Source: Xanthomonas sp. (lineage in GTDB: Bacteria; Pseudomonadota; Gammaproteobacteria; Xanthomonadales; Xanthomonadaceae). Taken from it: a stretch of 64,000 bases of DNA. The stretch is taken from positions 62,001 to 126,000 of the forward strand of contig NZ_JAFIWC010000005.1 in the NCBI RefSeq assembly GCF_017163755.1, given 5' to 3'. Made by a program: the position numbers and the translations under genes. The notes under the pieces are model-generated. The model ran no database searches, had not been told where the DNA came from, and saw nothing but the letters and a program-made list of their open reading frames with translations. How positions within the stretch are numbered: the first letter of the stretch is position 1; every line of letters begins with the position of its first letter. Positions 10,155 to 21,643 of this stretch are shown in pieces.

Positions 10155-10907
10155 ATGCGTCGCAAGATCGTAGCCGGAAACTGGAAGCTGCACGGCAGCC
10201 GCCACTTCGCCACCGGGCTGGTGCAGGAAGTAGCGTCGGGCCTGCCGGCGGGCGTGGAGGTGGTGATCCTGCCGCCGTTGCCGTACCTGGGCGACCTGAT
10301 CGAGGACTTCGAGGAGCACGCGCTGCATTTCGGCGCCCAGGACGTCAGCAGCAACGAGAAGGGCGCCTATACCGGCGAGGTGTCGGCGGCGATGCTGGTG
10401 GACGTCGGCGCCCACTATGGCCTGGTCGGGCACTCGGAGCGGCGTCAGTACCACCACGAGAGCAGCGAGCTGGTCGCGCGCAAGGTCGCCGCCGCGGTGC
10501 ATGCCGGGCTCAGGCCGATCCTGTGCGTGGGCGAGACCCTGGAGCAGCGCGAGGCCGGGCAGACCGAATCGGTCATCGCCGCGCAGCTGCGGCCGGTGCT
10601 GGCGACGGTGGGGGTGCAGGGCCTGGCCACCGCGGTGGTGGCCTACGAGCCGGTCTGGGCGATCGGTACCGGGCGCAACGCCACCCCGGCCCAGGCACAG
10701 GCGGTGCACGCCTTCATTCGTGGCGAAGTGGCCGCGCACGATGCTAGAATTGCTGATTCGCTGCCGATCCTGTACGGCGGCAGCGTCAAGCCCGACAACG
10801 CCGCGGAACTGTTCGCTCAGCCGGACGTCGATGGAGGGCTGGTAGGCGGCGCCTCGCTGGTCGCCGAAGACTTTCTGGCCATCGCGCGAGCGGCGGCCGC
10901 CCGTTAA
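10155..10907 (+). CDS. tpiA: triosephosphate isomerase
   Basis: TpiA interconverts dihydroxyacetone phosphate and glyceraldehyde 3-phosphate in glycolysis and gluconeogenesis. The 250-residue TIM barrel starts MRRKIVAGNWKLHGS with the catalytic Lys in GNWK. It has the catalytic His in GHSERR, the catalytic Glu in AYEPVWAIGTG, and the phosphate loops YGGSVKP and LVGGASL. The ATG at 10155 is the canonical start. A small inverted repeat (CCGGCT, six bases, AGCCGG; 10126-10143) sits just upstream and might influence ribosome access. secG follows 66 bases later, as in other gammaproteobacteria. Confidence 0.97.
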   Translation: MRRKIVAGNWKLHGSRHFATGLVQEVASGLPAGVEVVILPPLPYLGDLIEDFEEHALHFGAQDVSSNEKGAYTGEVSAAMLVDVGAHYGLVGHSERRQYHHESSELVARKVAAAVHAGLRPILCVGETLEQREAGQTESVIAAQLRPVLATVGVQGLATAVVAYEPVWAIGTGRNATPAQAQAVHAFIRGEVAAHDARIADSLPILYGGSVKPDNAAELFAQPDVDGGLVGGASLVAEDFLAIARAAAAR

Positions 10908-10973
10908 CCGAACGGCCGCCACGCAGGCGGTGCGCTCGCTAAATCAAGCAGTACTGTCCGGACGGATTTCGAA

Positions 10974-11420
10974 ATGCTGATGGTCATCCTCAATGTGGTG
11001 TACGTGCTGGTCGCGATCGGAATGATCGCGCTGATCCTGATGCAGCGCGGTTCCGGCGCGGCGGCGGGTTCGGGCTTCGGCGCGGGCGCGTCGGGCACCG
11101 TGTTCGGTTCGCGCGGCGCGTCCAACTTCCTGTCCAAGTCCACCAAGTGGCTGGCGGTGGTGTTCTTCGGCATCAGCCTGTTCATGGCCTGGTACGCGGC
11201 GCACAACGCGCGTCCGACCGCCGAGGCCGGCCTGGGCGTGATGTCGCAGGCCGCCACCCCGACGCCGACCGCGCCGGCCGGCGAGATGCGGGTACCGCAG
11301 GCGCCGTCGGCGACCACGCCGGCCGCGACCGTGCCCGCCGCCGCTCCGGCGGCGACGCAGCCGGTGGAAACGCCGGACGAGGCGCAACAAAAGTCGCCGG
11401 TGCCGTCGCAGAAAGACTGA
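10974..11420 (+). CDS. secG: preprotein translocase subunit SecG
   Basis: SecG is the small auxiliary subunit of the SecYEG export channel. The 148-residue protein has two membrane helices (about residues 2-22 and 59-77) joined by the conserved glycine-rich loop (GSGAAAGSGFGAGASGTVFG). Beyond the E. coli length of about 110 residues it carries a Pro/Ala/Thr-rich tail of some 65 residues ending SPVPSQKD. This looks like an unstructured extension. The ATG at 10974 is used; a second Met two codons on is also possible. tRNA-Leu and the nuo operon follow. Confidence 0.95.
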   Translation: MLMVILNVVYVLVAIGMIALILMQRGSGAAAGSGFGAGASGTVFGSRGASNFLSKSTKWLAVVFFGISLFMAWYAAHNARPTAEAGLGVMSQAATPTPTAPAGEMRVPQAPSATTPAATVPAAAPAATQPVETPDEAQQKSPVPSQKD

Positions 11421-11468
11421 AGACGGTTACAATATGCTGCGCAGCGGGATGCCGCGCACGTAACGCAA

Positions 11469-11553
11469 GCCCAGGTGGCGGAATTGGTAGACGCACTACC
11501 TTGAGGTGGTAGCGACGAGAGTCGTAGGGGTTCGAGTCCCCTCTTGGGCACCA
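11469..11553 (+). tRNA. tRNA-Leu (anticodon GAG)
   Basis: An 85-base class II tRNA with encoded CCA. The acceptor stem GCCCAGG pairs with CTTGGGC. The anticodon stem-loop is CTACC-TTGAGGT-GGTAG with anticodon GAG at 11503-11505, reading CUC and CUU. A long variable arm and the T-arm GGGG-TTCGAGT-CCCC follow. It sits between secG and nuoA, a common arrangement. A TACAAT box at 11428-11433 could be its -10, but no -35 is evident. Confidence 0.98.
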
Positions 11554-11666
11554 TTATTGTTTGGCTGCGGTTTCCCTCACACAGGCGTCTCGCCTGGGTC
11601 CGGAAAATCGCCTATCCCATGCCCCCGCCGCGATGGCGCGCGGGCAGAGGCAAGAGAGAATCGCTA

Positions 11667-12023
11667 GTGCTGGCCGAATATTTGCCGACCCTGCTGTTTC
11701 TGATCGTGGCCACCGGTATCGGCATCACGCTGATGCTGGTGGGACGGTTCCTCGGTCCCCGTCGTCCCGACCTGAAGAAGCTCTCGCCTTACGAGTGCGG
11801 CTTCGAGGCATTCGAGGACGCGCGCATGAAGTTCGACGTGCGCTACTACCTGATCGCGATCCAGTTCATCGTCTTCGATCTGGAAATCATCTTCATCGTG
11901 CCGTGGACGCAGGTGTTCATGGACCTGGGCGCCCGCTCCCTGGTCACCATGGGCCTGTTCGTCGGCATGCTGTTCCTCGGTTTTATCTACGTGTGGAAGA
12001 AGGGAGCGCTGGAATGGGAGTGA
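11667..12023 (+). CDS. nuoA: NADH-quinone oxidoreductase subunit A
   Basis: NuoA is a small membrane subunit at the junction of the hydrophilic and membrane arms of respiratory complex I. From the GTG at 11667 the protein is 118 residues with three membrane helices. It contains the conserved loop [24 protein letters not shown] (quoted here as [12 protein letters not shown] and RMKFDVRYY), whose Cys lies near the quinone channel. The GTG is preferred because it gives the family N-terminus [10 protein letters not shown] and is preceded by AAGAGAGAA. Frame upstream of it crosses the tRNA and is not coding. It overlaps nuoB by ten bases. Confidence 0.95.
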   Translation: MLAEYLPTLLFLIVATGIGITLMLVGRFLGPRRPDLKKLSPYECGFEAFEDARMKFDVRYYLIAIQFIVFDLEIIFIVPWTQVFMDLGARSLVTMGLFVGMLFLGFIYVWKKGALEWE

Positions 12024-12568
12024 TTCAGACCCTGGATCGCCTGATGACCAACCCGATCCCGGAAGGGCGGGTCGACGACATCCTGCGTCCCGAAGGCGAG
12101 AACCCGCTGCTCGACAAGGGCTACGTGACCACCAGCGTCGATGCGCTGCTGAACTGGGCGCGCACCGGCTCGATGTGGCCGATGACCTTCGGCCTGGCCT
12201 GCTGCGCGGTGGAGATGATGCACGCCGGTGCCGCGCGCCTGGATCTGGACCGCTACGGCGTGGTGTTCCGCCCGTCGCCGCGCCAGTCCGACGTGATGAT
12301 CGTCGCCGGCACCCTGGTCAACAAGATGGCCCCGGCGCTGCGCAAGGTCTACGACCAGATGCCCGACCCGAAGTGGGTGATCTCGATGGGCAGCTGCGCC
12401 AACGGCGGCGGCTACTACCACTATTCGTATTCGGTGGTGCGCGGCTGCGACCGCATCGTGCCGGTGGACATCTACGTCCCGGGCTGCCCGCCGACCGCCG
12501 AGGCGCTGGTCTACGGCATCCTGCAGCTGCAGAAGAAGATCTGGCGAACCCAGACCATCGCGCGCTGA
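12014..12568 (+). CDS. nuoB: NADH-quinone oxidoreductase subunit B
   Basis: NuoB carries cluster N2, the last iron-sulfur centre before quinone. The 184-residue protein has the paired cysteines of [10 protein letters not shown], then [10 protein letters not shown] and [11 protein letters not shown], which together ligate the [4Fe-4S] cluster. Start ATG lies inside the last codons of nuoA, a ten-base overlap consistent with coupled translation. Length and motifs are entirely normal. Confidence 0.98.
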   Translation: MGVIQTLDRLMTNPIPEGRVDDILRPEGENPLLDKGYVTTSVDALLNWARTGSMWPMTFGLACCAVEMMHAGAARLDLDRYGVVFRPSPRQSDVMIVAGTLVNKMAPALRKVYDQMPDPKWVISMGSCANGGGYYHYSYSVVRGCDRIVPVDIYVPGCPPTAEALVYGILQLQKKIWRTQTIAR

Positions 12569-12600
12569 TTCCTCATCTTTTCGAGAGCAGCCAAGCCCCC

Positions 12601-13350
12601 ATGGCAGAGCAAGCATCTTCCTTTAGCGATCGACTCGGCGCCCGCTTTGCCGGCGCCCAGGTGTTCGTGGCCTTTCCGCGCGGCGAAGTGACGCTGGAAG
12701 TGCCGGCCGACGCCTGGCATGCCACGTGCCTGGCGCTGCGCGACGAGTTCGGTTTCGAACAGTTGTCCGACCTGTGCGGCGTGGACTACCTCGGCTACGG
12801 CAGCGACGAGTGGGACACCGACGACGTGTCCTCGCAGGGCTTCAGCCGCGGCGTCGAAGGCAAGGGCATGGGCCGCTTCGGCTGGGGCGAATTTCCCAGC
12901 TCCGAGGCGAGCACCCGCACCCAGCCGATGCCGATACCGCTGCAGCGCTACGCGGTGGTGGCCAATCTGATTTCCTACCGGCACAACCAGCGCCTGCGCG
13001 TGCGCTGCTATGCGCCCAACGAAGACCTGCCGGTGGTGGCCTCGGTCACCGACATCTGGCCGGGCGCGAACTGGTTCGAGCGCGAGGCGTTCGACCTGTT
13101 CGGCGTGGTCTTCGCCGGCCATCCGGACCTGCGCCGCATCCTCACCGACTACGGTTTCGTCGGCCATCCGTTCCGCAAGGATTTCCCGCTGATCGGCAAC
13201 GTCGAAGTGCGCTACGACGAAGAAAAGCAGCGCGTGATCTACGAGCCGGTGACCTCGGTCGAGCCGCGCGTCAGCGTGCCGCGCGTGATCCGCGACGATG
13301 CGCGCTACCAGACCGCCGCGGGCGAAGCACAGAAGGAACCCGCCAAGTGA
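12601..13350 (+). CDS. nuoC: NADH-quinone oxidoreductase subunit C
   Basis: NuoC is a 30-kDa hydrophilic-arm subunit near the quinone site and is separate from NuoD here, whereas E. coli has a NuoCD fusion. The 249-residue protein contains the family signature region [18 protein letters not shown] and the [15 protein letters not shown] block. Between about residues 65 and 115 there is a Gly/Ser/Asp-rich insertion (for example [16 protein letters not shown]) that E. coli lacks; I recall similar inserts in beta- and xanthomonad sequences. Its stop overlaps the GTG start of nuoD. Confidence 0.97.
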   Translation: MAEQASSFSDRLGARFAGAQVFVAFPRGEVTLEVPADAWHATCLALRDEFGFEQLSDLCGVDYLGYGSDEWDTDDVSSQGFSRGVEGKGMGRFGWGEFPSSEASTRTQPMPIPLQRYAVVANLISYRHNQRLRVRCYAPNEDLPVVASVTDIWPGANWFEREAFDLFGVVFAGHPDLRRILTDYGFVGHPFRKDFPLIGNVEVRYDEEKQRVIYEPVTSVEPRVSVPRVIRDDARYQTAAGEAQKEPAK

Positions 13351-14657
13351 GCACCCAGTTCCACCAGGCCCATGACGGCTTCGCCAGCGACCTGGCCGAA
13401 AGCAAGCAGGAAATCCGCAACTACACGATGAATTTCGGCCCCCAGCATCCGGCCGCGCATGGCGTGTTGCGCCTGATCCTGGAGATGGACGGCGAGACCG
13501 TGGTCCGCGCCGATCCGCACATCGGCCTGCTGCATCGCGGCACCGAGAAGCTGGCCGAATCCAAGCCGTTCAACCAGTCGATCGGCTACATGGACCGCCT
13601 GGACTACGTGTCGATGATGTGCAACGAGCACGCCTACGTGCGCGCGATCGAGACCTTGATGGGGATCGAGGCGCCGGAGCGCGCGCAGTACATCCGCACG
13701 ATGTTCGACGAGATCACCCGCATCCTGAACCACCTGATGTGGGTCGGTTCCAACGGCCTGGATCTGGGCGCGATGGCGGTGATGCTGTACGCGTTCCGCG
13801 AGCGCGAAGAGCTGATGGACTGCTACGAGGCGGTCTCCGGCGCGCGCATGCATGCCACCTACTACCGTCCCGGCGGCGTGTACCGCGATCTGCCCGACCG
13901 CATGCCCAAGTACAAGGAGTCGCGCTGGCACAAGGGCGCGGCGCTGAAGCGCCTGAACGCGGCGCGCGAAGGCTCGCTGCTCGACTTCCTGGAAGACTTC
14001 ACCAACACCTTCCCGAGCCGCGTCGACGAGTACGAGACGCTGCTCACCGACAACCGCATCTGGAAGCAGCGCACCGTCGGCATCGGCGTGGTCACGCCGG
14101 AGCAGGCCTACGCCTGGAGCATGACCGGGGTGATGCTGCGCGGTTCGGGCATCGAGTGGGACCTGCGCAAGAAGCAGCCCTATGCCCGGTACGACGCGGT
14201 CGATTTCGACATCCCGGTCGGCACCAACGGCGACTGCTACGACCGTTACCTGGTGCGCATGGCCGAGATGCGCGAATCCAACCGCATCATCCAGCAGTGC
14301 GTGAAGTGGCTCAAGGCCAATCCGGGCCCGGTGATGGTCGAGAACTTCAAGGTCGCGCCGCCCAAGCGCGCGGACATGAAGGACGACATGGAAGCGCTGA
14401 TCCACCACTTCAAGCTGTTCAGCGAAGGCTACTGCGTCCCCGCCGGGGAGACCTACTGCGCGGTCGAAGCGCCGAAGGGCGAGTTCGGCTGCTACCTGGC
14501 GTCCGACGGTGCCAACAAGCCGTTCCGCGTGCACCTGCGCGCGCCGGGCTTCGCGCATCTGTCCTCGATGGACGCGATCGTGCGCGGCCACATGCTGGCC
14601 GACGTGGTGGCGATGATCGGTACCTACGACCTGGTGTTCGGCGAGGTGGATCGATGA
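13347..14657 (+). CDS. nuoD: NADH-quinone oxidoreductase subunit D
   Basis: NuoD is the 49-kDa subunit that forms much of the quinone-binding pocket; it descends from the large subunit of NiFe hydrogenases. The protein has 436 residues with [13 protein letters not shown] near the N-terminus, [12 protein letters not shown], and the C-terminal FGEVDR. The GTG start overlaps the nuoC stop (GTGA). No iron-sulfur cysteines are expected. Four bases after the stop, heptamer element C begins, breaking the otherwise tight nuo spacing. Confidence 0.97.
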   Translation: MSTQFHQAHDGFASDLAESKQEIRNYTMNFGPQHPAAHGVLRLILEMDGETVVRADPHIGLLHRGTEKLAESKPFNQSIGYMDRLDYVSMMCNEHAYVRAIETLMGIEAPERAQYIRTMFDEITRILNHLMWVGSNGLDLGAMAVMLYAFREREELMDCYEAVSGARMHATYYRPGGVYRDLPDRMPKYKESRWHKGAALKRLNAAREGSLLDFLEDFTNTFPSRVDEYETLLTDNRIWKQRTVGIGVVTPEQAYAWSMTGVMLRGSGIEWDLRKKQPYARYDAVDFDIPVGTNGDCYDRYLVRMAEMRESNRIIQQCVKWLKANPGPVMVENFKVAPPKRADMKDDMEALIHHFKLFSEGYCVPAGETYCAVEAPKGEFGCYLASDGANKPFRVHLRAPGFAHLSSMDAIVRGHMLADVVAMIGTYDLVFGEVDR

Positions 14658-14661
14658 AGCC

Positions 14662-14802
14662 GGGACTGGGGACTCGGGACTCGGGACTCGCCAACAGCGG
14701 GTGCGCGGCTTCCTTTTCGGTAAACACGGTTGTTCTTTTCCACGGTCCGGGAATTGGCGGACGCGGGCTTTTTCGAGTCCCGAGTCCCGAGTCCCGAGTC
14801 CC
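14662..14802. repeat. GGGACTC heptamer inverted-repeat element, copy C (nuoD-nuoE)
   Basis: The left arm is GGGACTG plus three GGGACTC (14662-14689) and the right arm is four GAGTCCC (14775-14802), with an 85-base spacer. The spacer itself is T-rich on its right side (GGGCTTTTT). The element fills nearly the whole 157-base nuoD-nuoE gap, ending 12 bases before the nuoE ATG. It must be transcribed with the operon unless there is internal initiation. Confidence 0.9.
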
Positions 14803-14814
14803 GGAGTTCCACGC

Positions 14815-15342
14815 ATGAAAGCGACAGGTAATTTCGAAGCGGCGCGCGACGTCGATCCGATGGTGGTGCTGAGCGACAAGACGCGCGCCCATATCGAGCA
14901 TTGGCTGGCCAAGTTCCCGCCGGACCGCAAGCGGTCGGCGGTGCTGCAGGGCCTGCACGCGGCACAGGAGCAGAACGGCGGCTGGCTGACCGACGAGCTG
15001 ATCGCCGGTGTCGCCAAGTACCTGGACCTGCCGCCGGTGTGGGCCTACGAGGTCGCCAGCTTCTATTCGATGTTCGAGACCGAGAAGGTCGGCCGCCACA
15101 ACGTGGCGATCTGCACCAACATCAGCTGCTGGCTCAACGGCGCCGAGGACATCGTCGCGCACGCGGAGAAGAAGCTCGGCTGCAAGCTGGGCCAGTCCAC
15201 CGCGGACGGGCGCGTGTACCTCAAGCGCGAAGAAGAATGCCTGGCCGCGTGCTCGGCGGCGCCGATGATGGTCATCAACGGTCATTACCACGAGCACCTG
15301 ACCTTGGAAAAGGTCGACGAGCTGCTGGACGGGCTGGAGTAA
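14815..15342 (+). CDS. nuoE: NADH-quinone oxidoreductase subunit E
   Basis: NuoE is the 24-kDa thioredoxin-like subunit holding the [2Fe-2S] cluster N1a next to the NADH site. The 175-residue protein has the four ligands in [14 protein letters not shown] and [13 protein letters not shown]. The N-terminal helical part (ALQ-type [15 protein letters not shown]) is typical. The ATG at 14815 gives the normal length. It is tightly followed by nuoF, with eight bases between. Confidence 0.97.
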   Translation: MKATGNFEAARDVDPMVVLSDKTRAHIEHWLAKFPPDRKRSAVLQGLHAAQEQNGGWLTDELIAGVAKYLDLPPVWAYEVASFYSMFETEKVGRHNVAICTNISCWLNGAEDIVAHAEKKLGCKLGQSTADGRVYLKREEECLAACSAAPMMVINGHYHEHLTLEKVDELLDGLE

Positions 15343-15350
15343 TAACGGCA

Positions 15351-16688
<1,338 letters not shown>

Positions 16689-16701
16689 GTGTGTTCAGCG
16701 C

Positions 16702-16839
16702 GGGACTCGGGACTCGGGACTCGGGACTCGAAAACTCGTTCTTGCCGCAGGCGGCGATCATCGCGGTTTATCCCATCATCAACACGGGAAGCGTGCGCAC
16801 CTTTGTCGCCCGAGTCCCGAGTCCCGAGTCCCGAGTCCC
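16702..16839. repeat. GGGACTC heptamer inverted-repeat element, copy D (nuoF-nuoG)
   Basis: Four perfect GGGACTC (16702-16729) and four perfect GAGTCCC (16812-16839) flank an 82-base spacer beginning GAAAACTCG. This is the most regular copy in the window. It occupies the 166-base gap between nuoF and nuoG; the nuoG ATG is 15 bases beyond, preceded by GGGAGCAG as a ribosome site. Confidence 0.92.
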
Positions 16840-16854
16840 GGCGGGAGCAGCCGC

Positions 16855-19089
16855 ATGAGCGCCCAACCAGTCAATCCCAACGTCCCGCCCGACCACGTCA
16901 CCGTCGAGATCGACGGCCAGAATCTGGTCGTGCCGAAGGGCTCGATGATCATCCAGGCCGCCGACCGGGCCGGTATTCCGATTCCGCGCTTCTGCTACCA
17001 CGAGAAGCTGCCGATCGCGGCCAACTGCCGCATGTGCCTGGTGGACGTGGAGAAGTCGCCCAAGCCGGCGCCGGCCTGCGCCACGCCGGTGATGGACGGC
17101 ATGAAGGTCACCACGCGCAGCGAGAAGGCGCTGAAGTACCAGCGCAGCGTGATGGAATTCCTGCTGATCAACCACCCGCTGGACTGCCCGATCTGCGACC
17201 AGGGCGGCGAATGCGAGCTGCAGGACGTGTCGCTGGGCTACGGCCGCTCGGTCAGCCGCTTCAACGAGCGCAAGCGCGTGGTGGCGGACGAGGACATCGG
17301 TCCGCTGGTCGCCACCGAGATGACCCGCTGCATCCAGTGCACGCGCTGCGTGCGCTTCACCGCGGACATCGCCGGCACCTACGAGCTGGGCGGCATGTAC
17401 CGCGGCGAGAACCTGCAGATCGGCACCTACGACGGCAAGCCGCTGACCACCGAGCTGTCCGGCAACGTGGTCGACGTGTGCCCGGTCGGCGCGCTGACCA
17501 ACAAGGTGTTCCAGTTCCGCGCCCGCCCGTGGGAGCTGGTGGCGCGCGAGTCGGTGGGCTACCACGACGCGATGGGCTCGAACCTGTTCCTGCACGTGCG
17601 CCGCGGCGAAGTGCTTCGCACCGTGCCGCGCGAGAACGATGCGGTGAACGAGTGCTGGCTGTCCGATCGCGACCGCTACTCGCACCAGGGCCTGTATGCC
17701 GAGGACCGTGCGCTGCGTCCGCTGCGCAAGGTCGACGGGCAATGGCGCGAGGTGCCGTGGGCCGAGGCGCTCGGCGCCGCCGCGGAGATCCTCAAGTCCA
17801 ATGGCGGCGACGCGCTCGGCGTGCTCGCGCACCCGGCGACCTCGAACGAGGAGGGTGCGCTGCTGGCGCGCCTGGCCGGCGGGCTGGGCAGCGGCAACAT
17901 CGACCACCGCGTGTACAACCGAGATTTCTCCGACGCCGCGCCGGCCGAGCCGTTCGCCCTGCCGCTGGCCGAGATCGAGCAGGCCGACGTGGTGGTGATC
18001 CTGGGCAGCAACCTGCGCCATGAGCTGCCGCTGCTGCATGCGCGCATCCGCAAGGCGCAGCTGCACAAGCGGACCCGGGTGTATTCGATCAACCCGGTCG
18101 ACTTCGACTTCGCCTTCGACCAGGTCGCGCGCCACACCGTGGCCCCGTCCCGGTTCGCCGAGGCGCTGGCCGACGGCGCGCTGCGCGAAGCGGTGCAGGG
18201 CGGCGGACGTGCGGTGCTGATCGTCGGCGCGCTGGTCGAGAACCATCCGCAGGCCGCCACGCTGCGTGCGGCCGCGCGCGAGTTCGCCGCGGCCACCGGC
18301 GCGGCGCTGTGCCGCATCCCGCAGGGCGCCAACGCGCTGGGCCTGTCGCGCTACGGCGTGCTGCCGAGCGCGCGCAACGCCTCGGCGATGCTGGCCGAGC
18401 CGCGCAGCGCCTATGTGCTGTACGGCCTGGAACCGGGACTGGACTTCGCCGATGCCGCGGCGGCGCGTACCGCGCTGGCCGGCGCCAAGGTGGTGGCGTT
18501 CAGCCATTTCGCCTGCGCGTCCACCCGCGAGGTGGCCGACGTGATCCTGCCGATCGGCGCGCTGCCGGAAATCGAGGCGACGCTGACCAACCTGGGCGGC
18601 GACGACCAGACCACGCGTCCGGGCGGCAAGCTGCCCGGCGAGGCGCGCGAGGGTTGGCGCGTGCTGCGCGCGCTGGGCGGCGAACTGGGCCTGGCCGGTT
18701 TCGAGTTCACCGACCTGGCCGGGCTGCGCGCCAGCCTGCAGCCGAGCGACGTCGCCGCCGCGGCGTCGGCGCAGCCTGCGCGGCAGGACGAGGGCCTGGA
18801 ACTGGCGGCGAGCCCGGCGATCTACCGCACCGATGCGGTCGTGCGCCGCGCGCAGGCGCTGCAGGCGCATCCGCTGAACCAGGCGCCGAGCCTGGCGCTG
18901 CATCCGGACGAAGCCGCGCGGCTCGGCCTGGGCGCGGGGCAGATGGTCAAGGTCGGCACCGCCGCGGGCAGCGCCACGCTGCCGCTGGTGCTGGACAAGC
19001 GGGTCGCGCCGGGCGCGGCCTGGGTTGAAACGGGCCACGGTGCGACCGCACCGCTGGGCGCTGGCCGGGTGACGGTGGTGGCGGCATGA
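16855..19089 (+). CDS. nuoG: NADH-quinone oxidoreductase subunit G
   Basis: NuoG is the large iron-sulfur subunit linking NADH oxidation to the quinone arm. The 744-residue protein starts with a [2Fe-2S] ferredoxin domain ([21 protein letters not shown]). Next comes the His-Cys3 motif of [19 protein letters not shown], then a [4Fe-4S] site ([10 protein letters not shown] and CPVGAL), and a molybdopterin-oxidoreductase-like domain that has lost the cofactor in this family. The C-terminal third has the weak conservation usual for NuoG. The ATG at 16855 is canonical; frame before it is derived from the repeat. The stop overlaps nuoH. Confidence 0.97.
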   Translation: MSAQPVNPNVPPDHVTVEIDGQNLVVPKGSMIIQAADRAGIPIPRFCYHEKLPIAANCRMCLVDVEKSPKPAPACATPVMDGMKVTTRSEKALKYQRSVMEFLLINHPLDCPICDQGGECELQDVSLGYGRSVSRFNERKRVVADEDIGPLVATEMTRCIQCTRCVRFTADIAGTYELGGMYRGENLQIGTYDGKPLTTELSGNVVDVCPVGALTNKVFQFRARPWELVARESVGYHDAMGSNLFLHVRRGEVLRTVPRENDAVNECWLSDRDRYSHQGLYAEDRALRPLRKVDGQWREVPWAEALGAAAEILKSNGGDALGVLAHPATSNEEGALLARLAGGLGSGNIDHRVYNRDFSDAAPAEPFALPLAEIEQADVVVILGSNLRHELPLLHARIRKAQLHKRTRVYSINPVDFDFAFDQVARHTVAPSRFAEALADGALREAVQGGGRAVLIVGALVENHPQAATLRAAAREFAAATGAALCRIPQGANALGLSRYGVLPSARNASAMLAEPRSAYVLYGLEPGLDFADAAAARTALAGAKVVAFSHFACASTREVADVILPIGALPEIEATLTNLGGDDQTTRPGGKLPGEAREGWRVLRALGGELGLAGFEFTDLAGLRASLQPSDVAAAASAQPARQDEGLELAASPAIYRTDAVVRRAQALQAHPLNQAPSLALHPDEAARLGLGAGQMVKVGTAAGSATLPLVLDKRVAPGAAWVETGHGATAPLGAGRVTVVAA

Positions 19090-20177
19090 ACGAGATGTTG
19101 TTGAACGCGGTGGACCCGTTGCACCAGTGGCTGGCCGGGCTGGGCGCGATCGGCGTGATCCTGTGGATCGTGCTCAAGATCCTGGTGATCGCGGTGCCGG
19201 TGATCGTCGCGGTGGCGTTCTACGTGGTCTGGGAACGCAAGCTGATCGGCTGGATGCACGTGCGCCACGGGCCGATGTACGTGGGCATGGGCATCTTCCA
19301 GGCCTTCGCCGACGTGTTCAAGCTGCTGTTCAAGGAGATCATCCAGCCCAGCAGCGCGCACAAGGCGATGTTCGTGATCGCCCCGCTGATCACCCTGGCG
19401 CCGGCGTTCGCCGCCTGGGCGGTGGTGCCGTTCGACGCCAGGCTGGTGCTGTCCAACGCCAACGCCGGCCTGCTGTATCTGCTGGCGATGACTTCGCTGG
19501 GCGTGTACGGCATCATCCTGGCCGGCTGGGCGTCCAACTCCAAGTACGCGTTCCTGGGCGCGATGCGCTCGGCCGCGCAGGTGGTCAGCTACGAGATCGC
19601 GATGGGCTTCGCGCTGGTCGGGGTGATGATCGCCGCCGGCAGCCTGAACCTGAGCAGCATCGTGATGGCCCAGGCCGGCAGCTCCGGTTTCTTGGACTGG
19701 TTCCTGGTCCCGCTGTTCCCGTTGTTCATCGTGTACTGGGTGTCCGGCGTGGCCGAGACCAATCGCGCGCCGTTCGACGTGGTGGAAGGCGAATCGGAAA
19801 TCGTCGCCGGGCACATGGTCGAGTATTCGGGCGGCGCGTTCGCGCTGTTCTTCCTGGCCGAATACGCCAACATGATCCTGGTCAGCTTCCTGGTCTCGAT
19901 CTTCTTCCTCGGCGGCTGGCTGAGCCCGATCCAGGGCTGGGTCACGGCGGACATCTCGCCGTGGGTCAACTGGATCTGGACCGGCGGCTGGCCGTGGCTG
20001 CTGATGAAGGTGCTGTTCTTCGCCAGCGCCTACATCTGGTTCCGCGCCAGCTTCCCGCGCTACCGCTACGACCAGATCATGCGCCTGGGCTGGAAGGTGT
20101 TCATTCCGCTGACGATCGTGTGGATCGCGGTGACTGCGTTGATGGTGTTCTACGGCGTGATCCAGAAGGGCGTGTAA
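19086..20177 (+). CDS. nuoH: NADH-quinone oxidoreductase subunit H
   Basis: NuoH is the multi-span membrane subunit that docks the hydrophilic arm and forms the quinone tunnel. The 363-residue protein has about eight membrane helices. The conserved loops [57 protein letters not shown] (family signature, quoted in part) and [12 protein letters not shown] are all present. Its ATG overlaps the nuoG stop by four bases. Confidence 0.97.
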   Translation: MNEMLLNAVDPLHQWLAGLGAIGVILWIVLKILVIAVPVIVAVAFYVVWERKLIGWMHVRHGPMYVGMGIFQAFADVFKLLFKEIIQPSSAHKAMFVIAPLITLAPAFAAWAVVPFDARLVLSNANAGLLYLLAMTSLGVYGIILAGWASNSKYAFLGAMRSAAQVVSYEIAMGFALVGVMIAAGSLNLSSIVMAQAGSSGFLDWFLVPLFPLFIVYWVSGVAETNRAPFDVVEGESEIVAGHMVEYSGGAFALFFLAEYANMILVSFLVSIFFLGGWLSPIQGWVTADISPWVNWIWTGGWPWLLMKVLFFASAYIWFRASFPRYRYDQIMRLGWKVFIPLTIVWIAVTALMVFYGVIQKGV

Positions 20178-20180
20178 GCG

Positions 20181-20669
20181 ATGAATAAAGTCACCCATTA
20201 CTTCAAGAGCCTGCTGCTGCTCGAGCTGCTCGGCGGCCTGTGGCTGACCCTGAAGTACACGTTCCGTCCCAAGTACACCGTGATGTACCCGATGGAGAAG
20301 TTCCCGCAGTCGCCGCGCTTCCGCGGCCTGCACGCGCTGCGCCGCTATCCCAACGGCGAGGAGCGCTGCATCGCCTGCAAGCTGTGCGAAGCGGTGTGCC
20401 CGGCGCTGGCGATCACCATCGACTCGACCAAGCGCGAGGACGGCACCCGCCGCACCACGCGCTACGACATCGACCTGTTCAAGTGCATCTACTGCGGTTT
20501 CTGCGAGGAAAGCTGCCCGGTGGATTCGATCGTGGAGACCCACGTGCTGGAGTACCACTTCGAAAAACGCGGCGAGAACATCGTCACCAAGCCGCAGCTG
20601 CTGGCGATCGGCGACCGGCTCGAGGCCGAGATCGCCGAGCGCCGCAGCGCCGACGCCGCCTTCCGCTGA
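20181..20669 (+). CDS. nuoI: NADH-quinone oxidoreductase subunit I
   Basis: NuoI carries two [4Fe-4S] clusters, N6a and N6b. The 162-residue protein has an amphipathic N-terminal segment followed by two ferredoxin motifs, [12 protein letters not shown] and [12 protein letters not shown], each with the fourth Cys feeding the other cluster. It starts three bases after nuoH and ends eight bases before nuoJ. Confidence 0.98.
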   Translation: MNKVTHYFKSLLLLELLGGLWLTLKYTFRPKYTVMYPMEKFPQSPRFRGLHALRRYPNGEERCIACKLCEAVCPALAITIDSTKREDGTRRTTRYDIDLFKCIYCGFCEESCPVDSIVETHVLEYHFEKRGENIVTKPQLLAIGDRLEAEIAERRSADAAFR

Positions 20670-20677
20670 GGTCCGAG

Positions 20678-21334
20678 ATGGATTGGGTAAATATCGCTTT
20701 CTGGATTTTCGCCACCATCGCCGCGGTCTCCGCCGGCGCGGTGATCAGCGTGCGCAACCCGGTGTACGCCGTGCTGTGCCTGATCCTGACCTTCTTCTCG
20801 ATCGCCTGCGTGTGGCTGCTGGTGGGCGCCGAGTTCCTCGGCGTGACCCTGGTGCTGGTCTACGTCGGCGCGGTGATGGTGCTGTTCCTGTTCGTGGTGA
20901 TGATGCTCGACATCGACACCTCGCGGCTGCGCGAGGGTTGGGTGCGCTACCTGCCGGTGGGGCTGGTGGTCGCGGTGGCGATGCTGGTGCAGATGGTCAC
21001 CCTGATCGGGGTCAAGGCCCGCACCGCCACGCCGCTGCCGGCCGACAACGCCGCCGCGCTGGCCGCCGACACCTCCAACATCACCTGGCTGGCCAAGACC
21101 CTGTTCACCGAGTTCCTGCTGCCGTTCGAGTTCGCCGCAGTGATCCTGACCGTGGCGGTGGTGGCCGCGGTGATGCTGACGCTGCGCAAGCGCACCGGCA
21201 TCAAGACCCAGAACCCGGGCGAGCAGTCGCGGGTCAAGGCCGGCGACCGCCTGCGCATCGTCAAGATGGACGCCGAGCAGCCCACGATCCACACCCAGAC
21301 CCAGGCGCCGACCTCGCAGGAGGGCCAGCCATGA
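20678..21334 (+). CDS. nuoJ: NADH-quinone oxidoreductase subunit J
   Basis: NuoJ is a membrane-arm subunit with five helices. The 218-residue protein has the conserved [16 protein letters not shown] in helix 1-2 and [18 protein letters not shown] in helix 3, whose pi-bulge takes part in coupling. A hydrophilic tail of about 35 residues (rich in Gln and Thr, ending TSQEGQP) follows the last helix. Start ATG at 20678 is preceded by GAGGTCCGAG. The stop overlaps nuoK. Confidence 0.96.
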   Translation: MDWVNIAFWIFATIAAVSAGAVISVRNPVYAVLCLILTFFSIACVWLLVGAEFLGVTLVLVYVGAVMVLFLFVVMMLDIDTSRLREGWVRYLPVGLVVAVAMLVQMVTLIGVKARTATPLPADNAAALAADTSNITWLAKTLFTEFLLPFEFAAVILTVAVVAAVMLTLRKRTGIKTQNPGEQSRVKAGDRLRIVKMDAEQPTIHTQTQAPTSQEGQP

Positions 21335-21636
21335 TCACCCTAGGCCACCTGCTGGCGCTCGGCGCGGTGCTGTTCTGCGTCAGCCTCGCCGGGATCTTCC
21401 TCAACCGCAAGAACGTCATCGTGCTGCTGATGTCGATCGAGCTGATGCTGCTGTCGGTGAACATCAACTTCGTCGCCTTCTCGCGCGAGCTCGGCGATCC
21501 GGCCGGCCAGCTGTTCGTGTTCTTCATCCTGACCGTGGCCGCGGCCGAGGCCGCCATCGGCCTCGCGATCCTGGTGACGCTGTTCCGTACCCGCCACACG
21601 ATCAACGTGGCCGAAGTCGATTCGCTGAAGGGCTGA
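21331..21636 (+). CDS. nuoK: NADH-quinone oxidoreductase subunit K
   Basis: NuoK is the smallest antiporter-related subunit. The 101-residue protein has three membrane helices with the two buried glutamates needed for proton transfer, in [10 protein letters not shown] and [11 protein letters not shown]. Its start overlaps the nuoJ stop (ATGA). Length and sequence are normal. Confidence 0.97.
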   Translation: MITLGHLLALGAVLFCVSLAGIFLNRKNVIVLLMSIELMLLSVNINFVAFSRELGDPAGQLFVFFILTVAAAEAAIGLAILVTLFRTRHTINVAEVDSLKG

Positions 21637-21643
21637 CCCGCAG

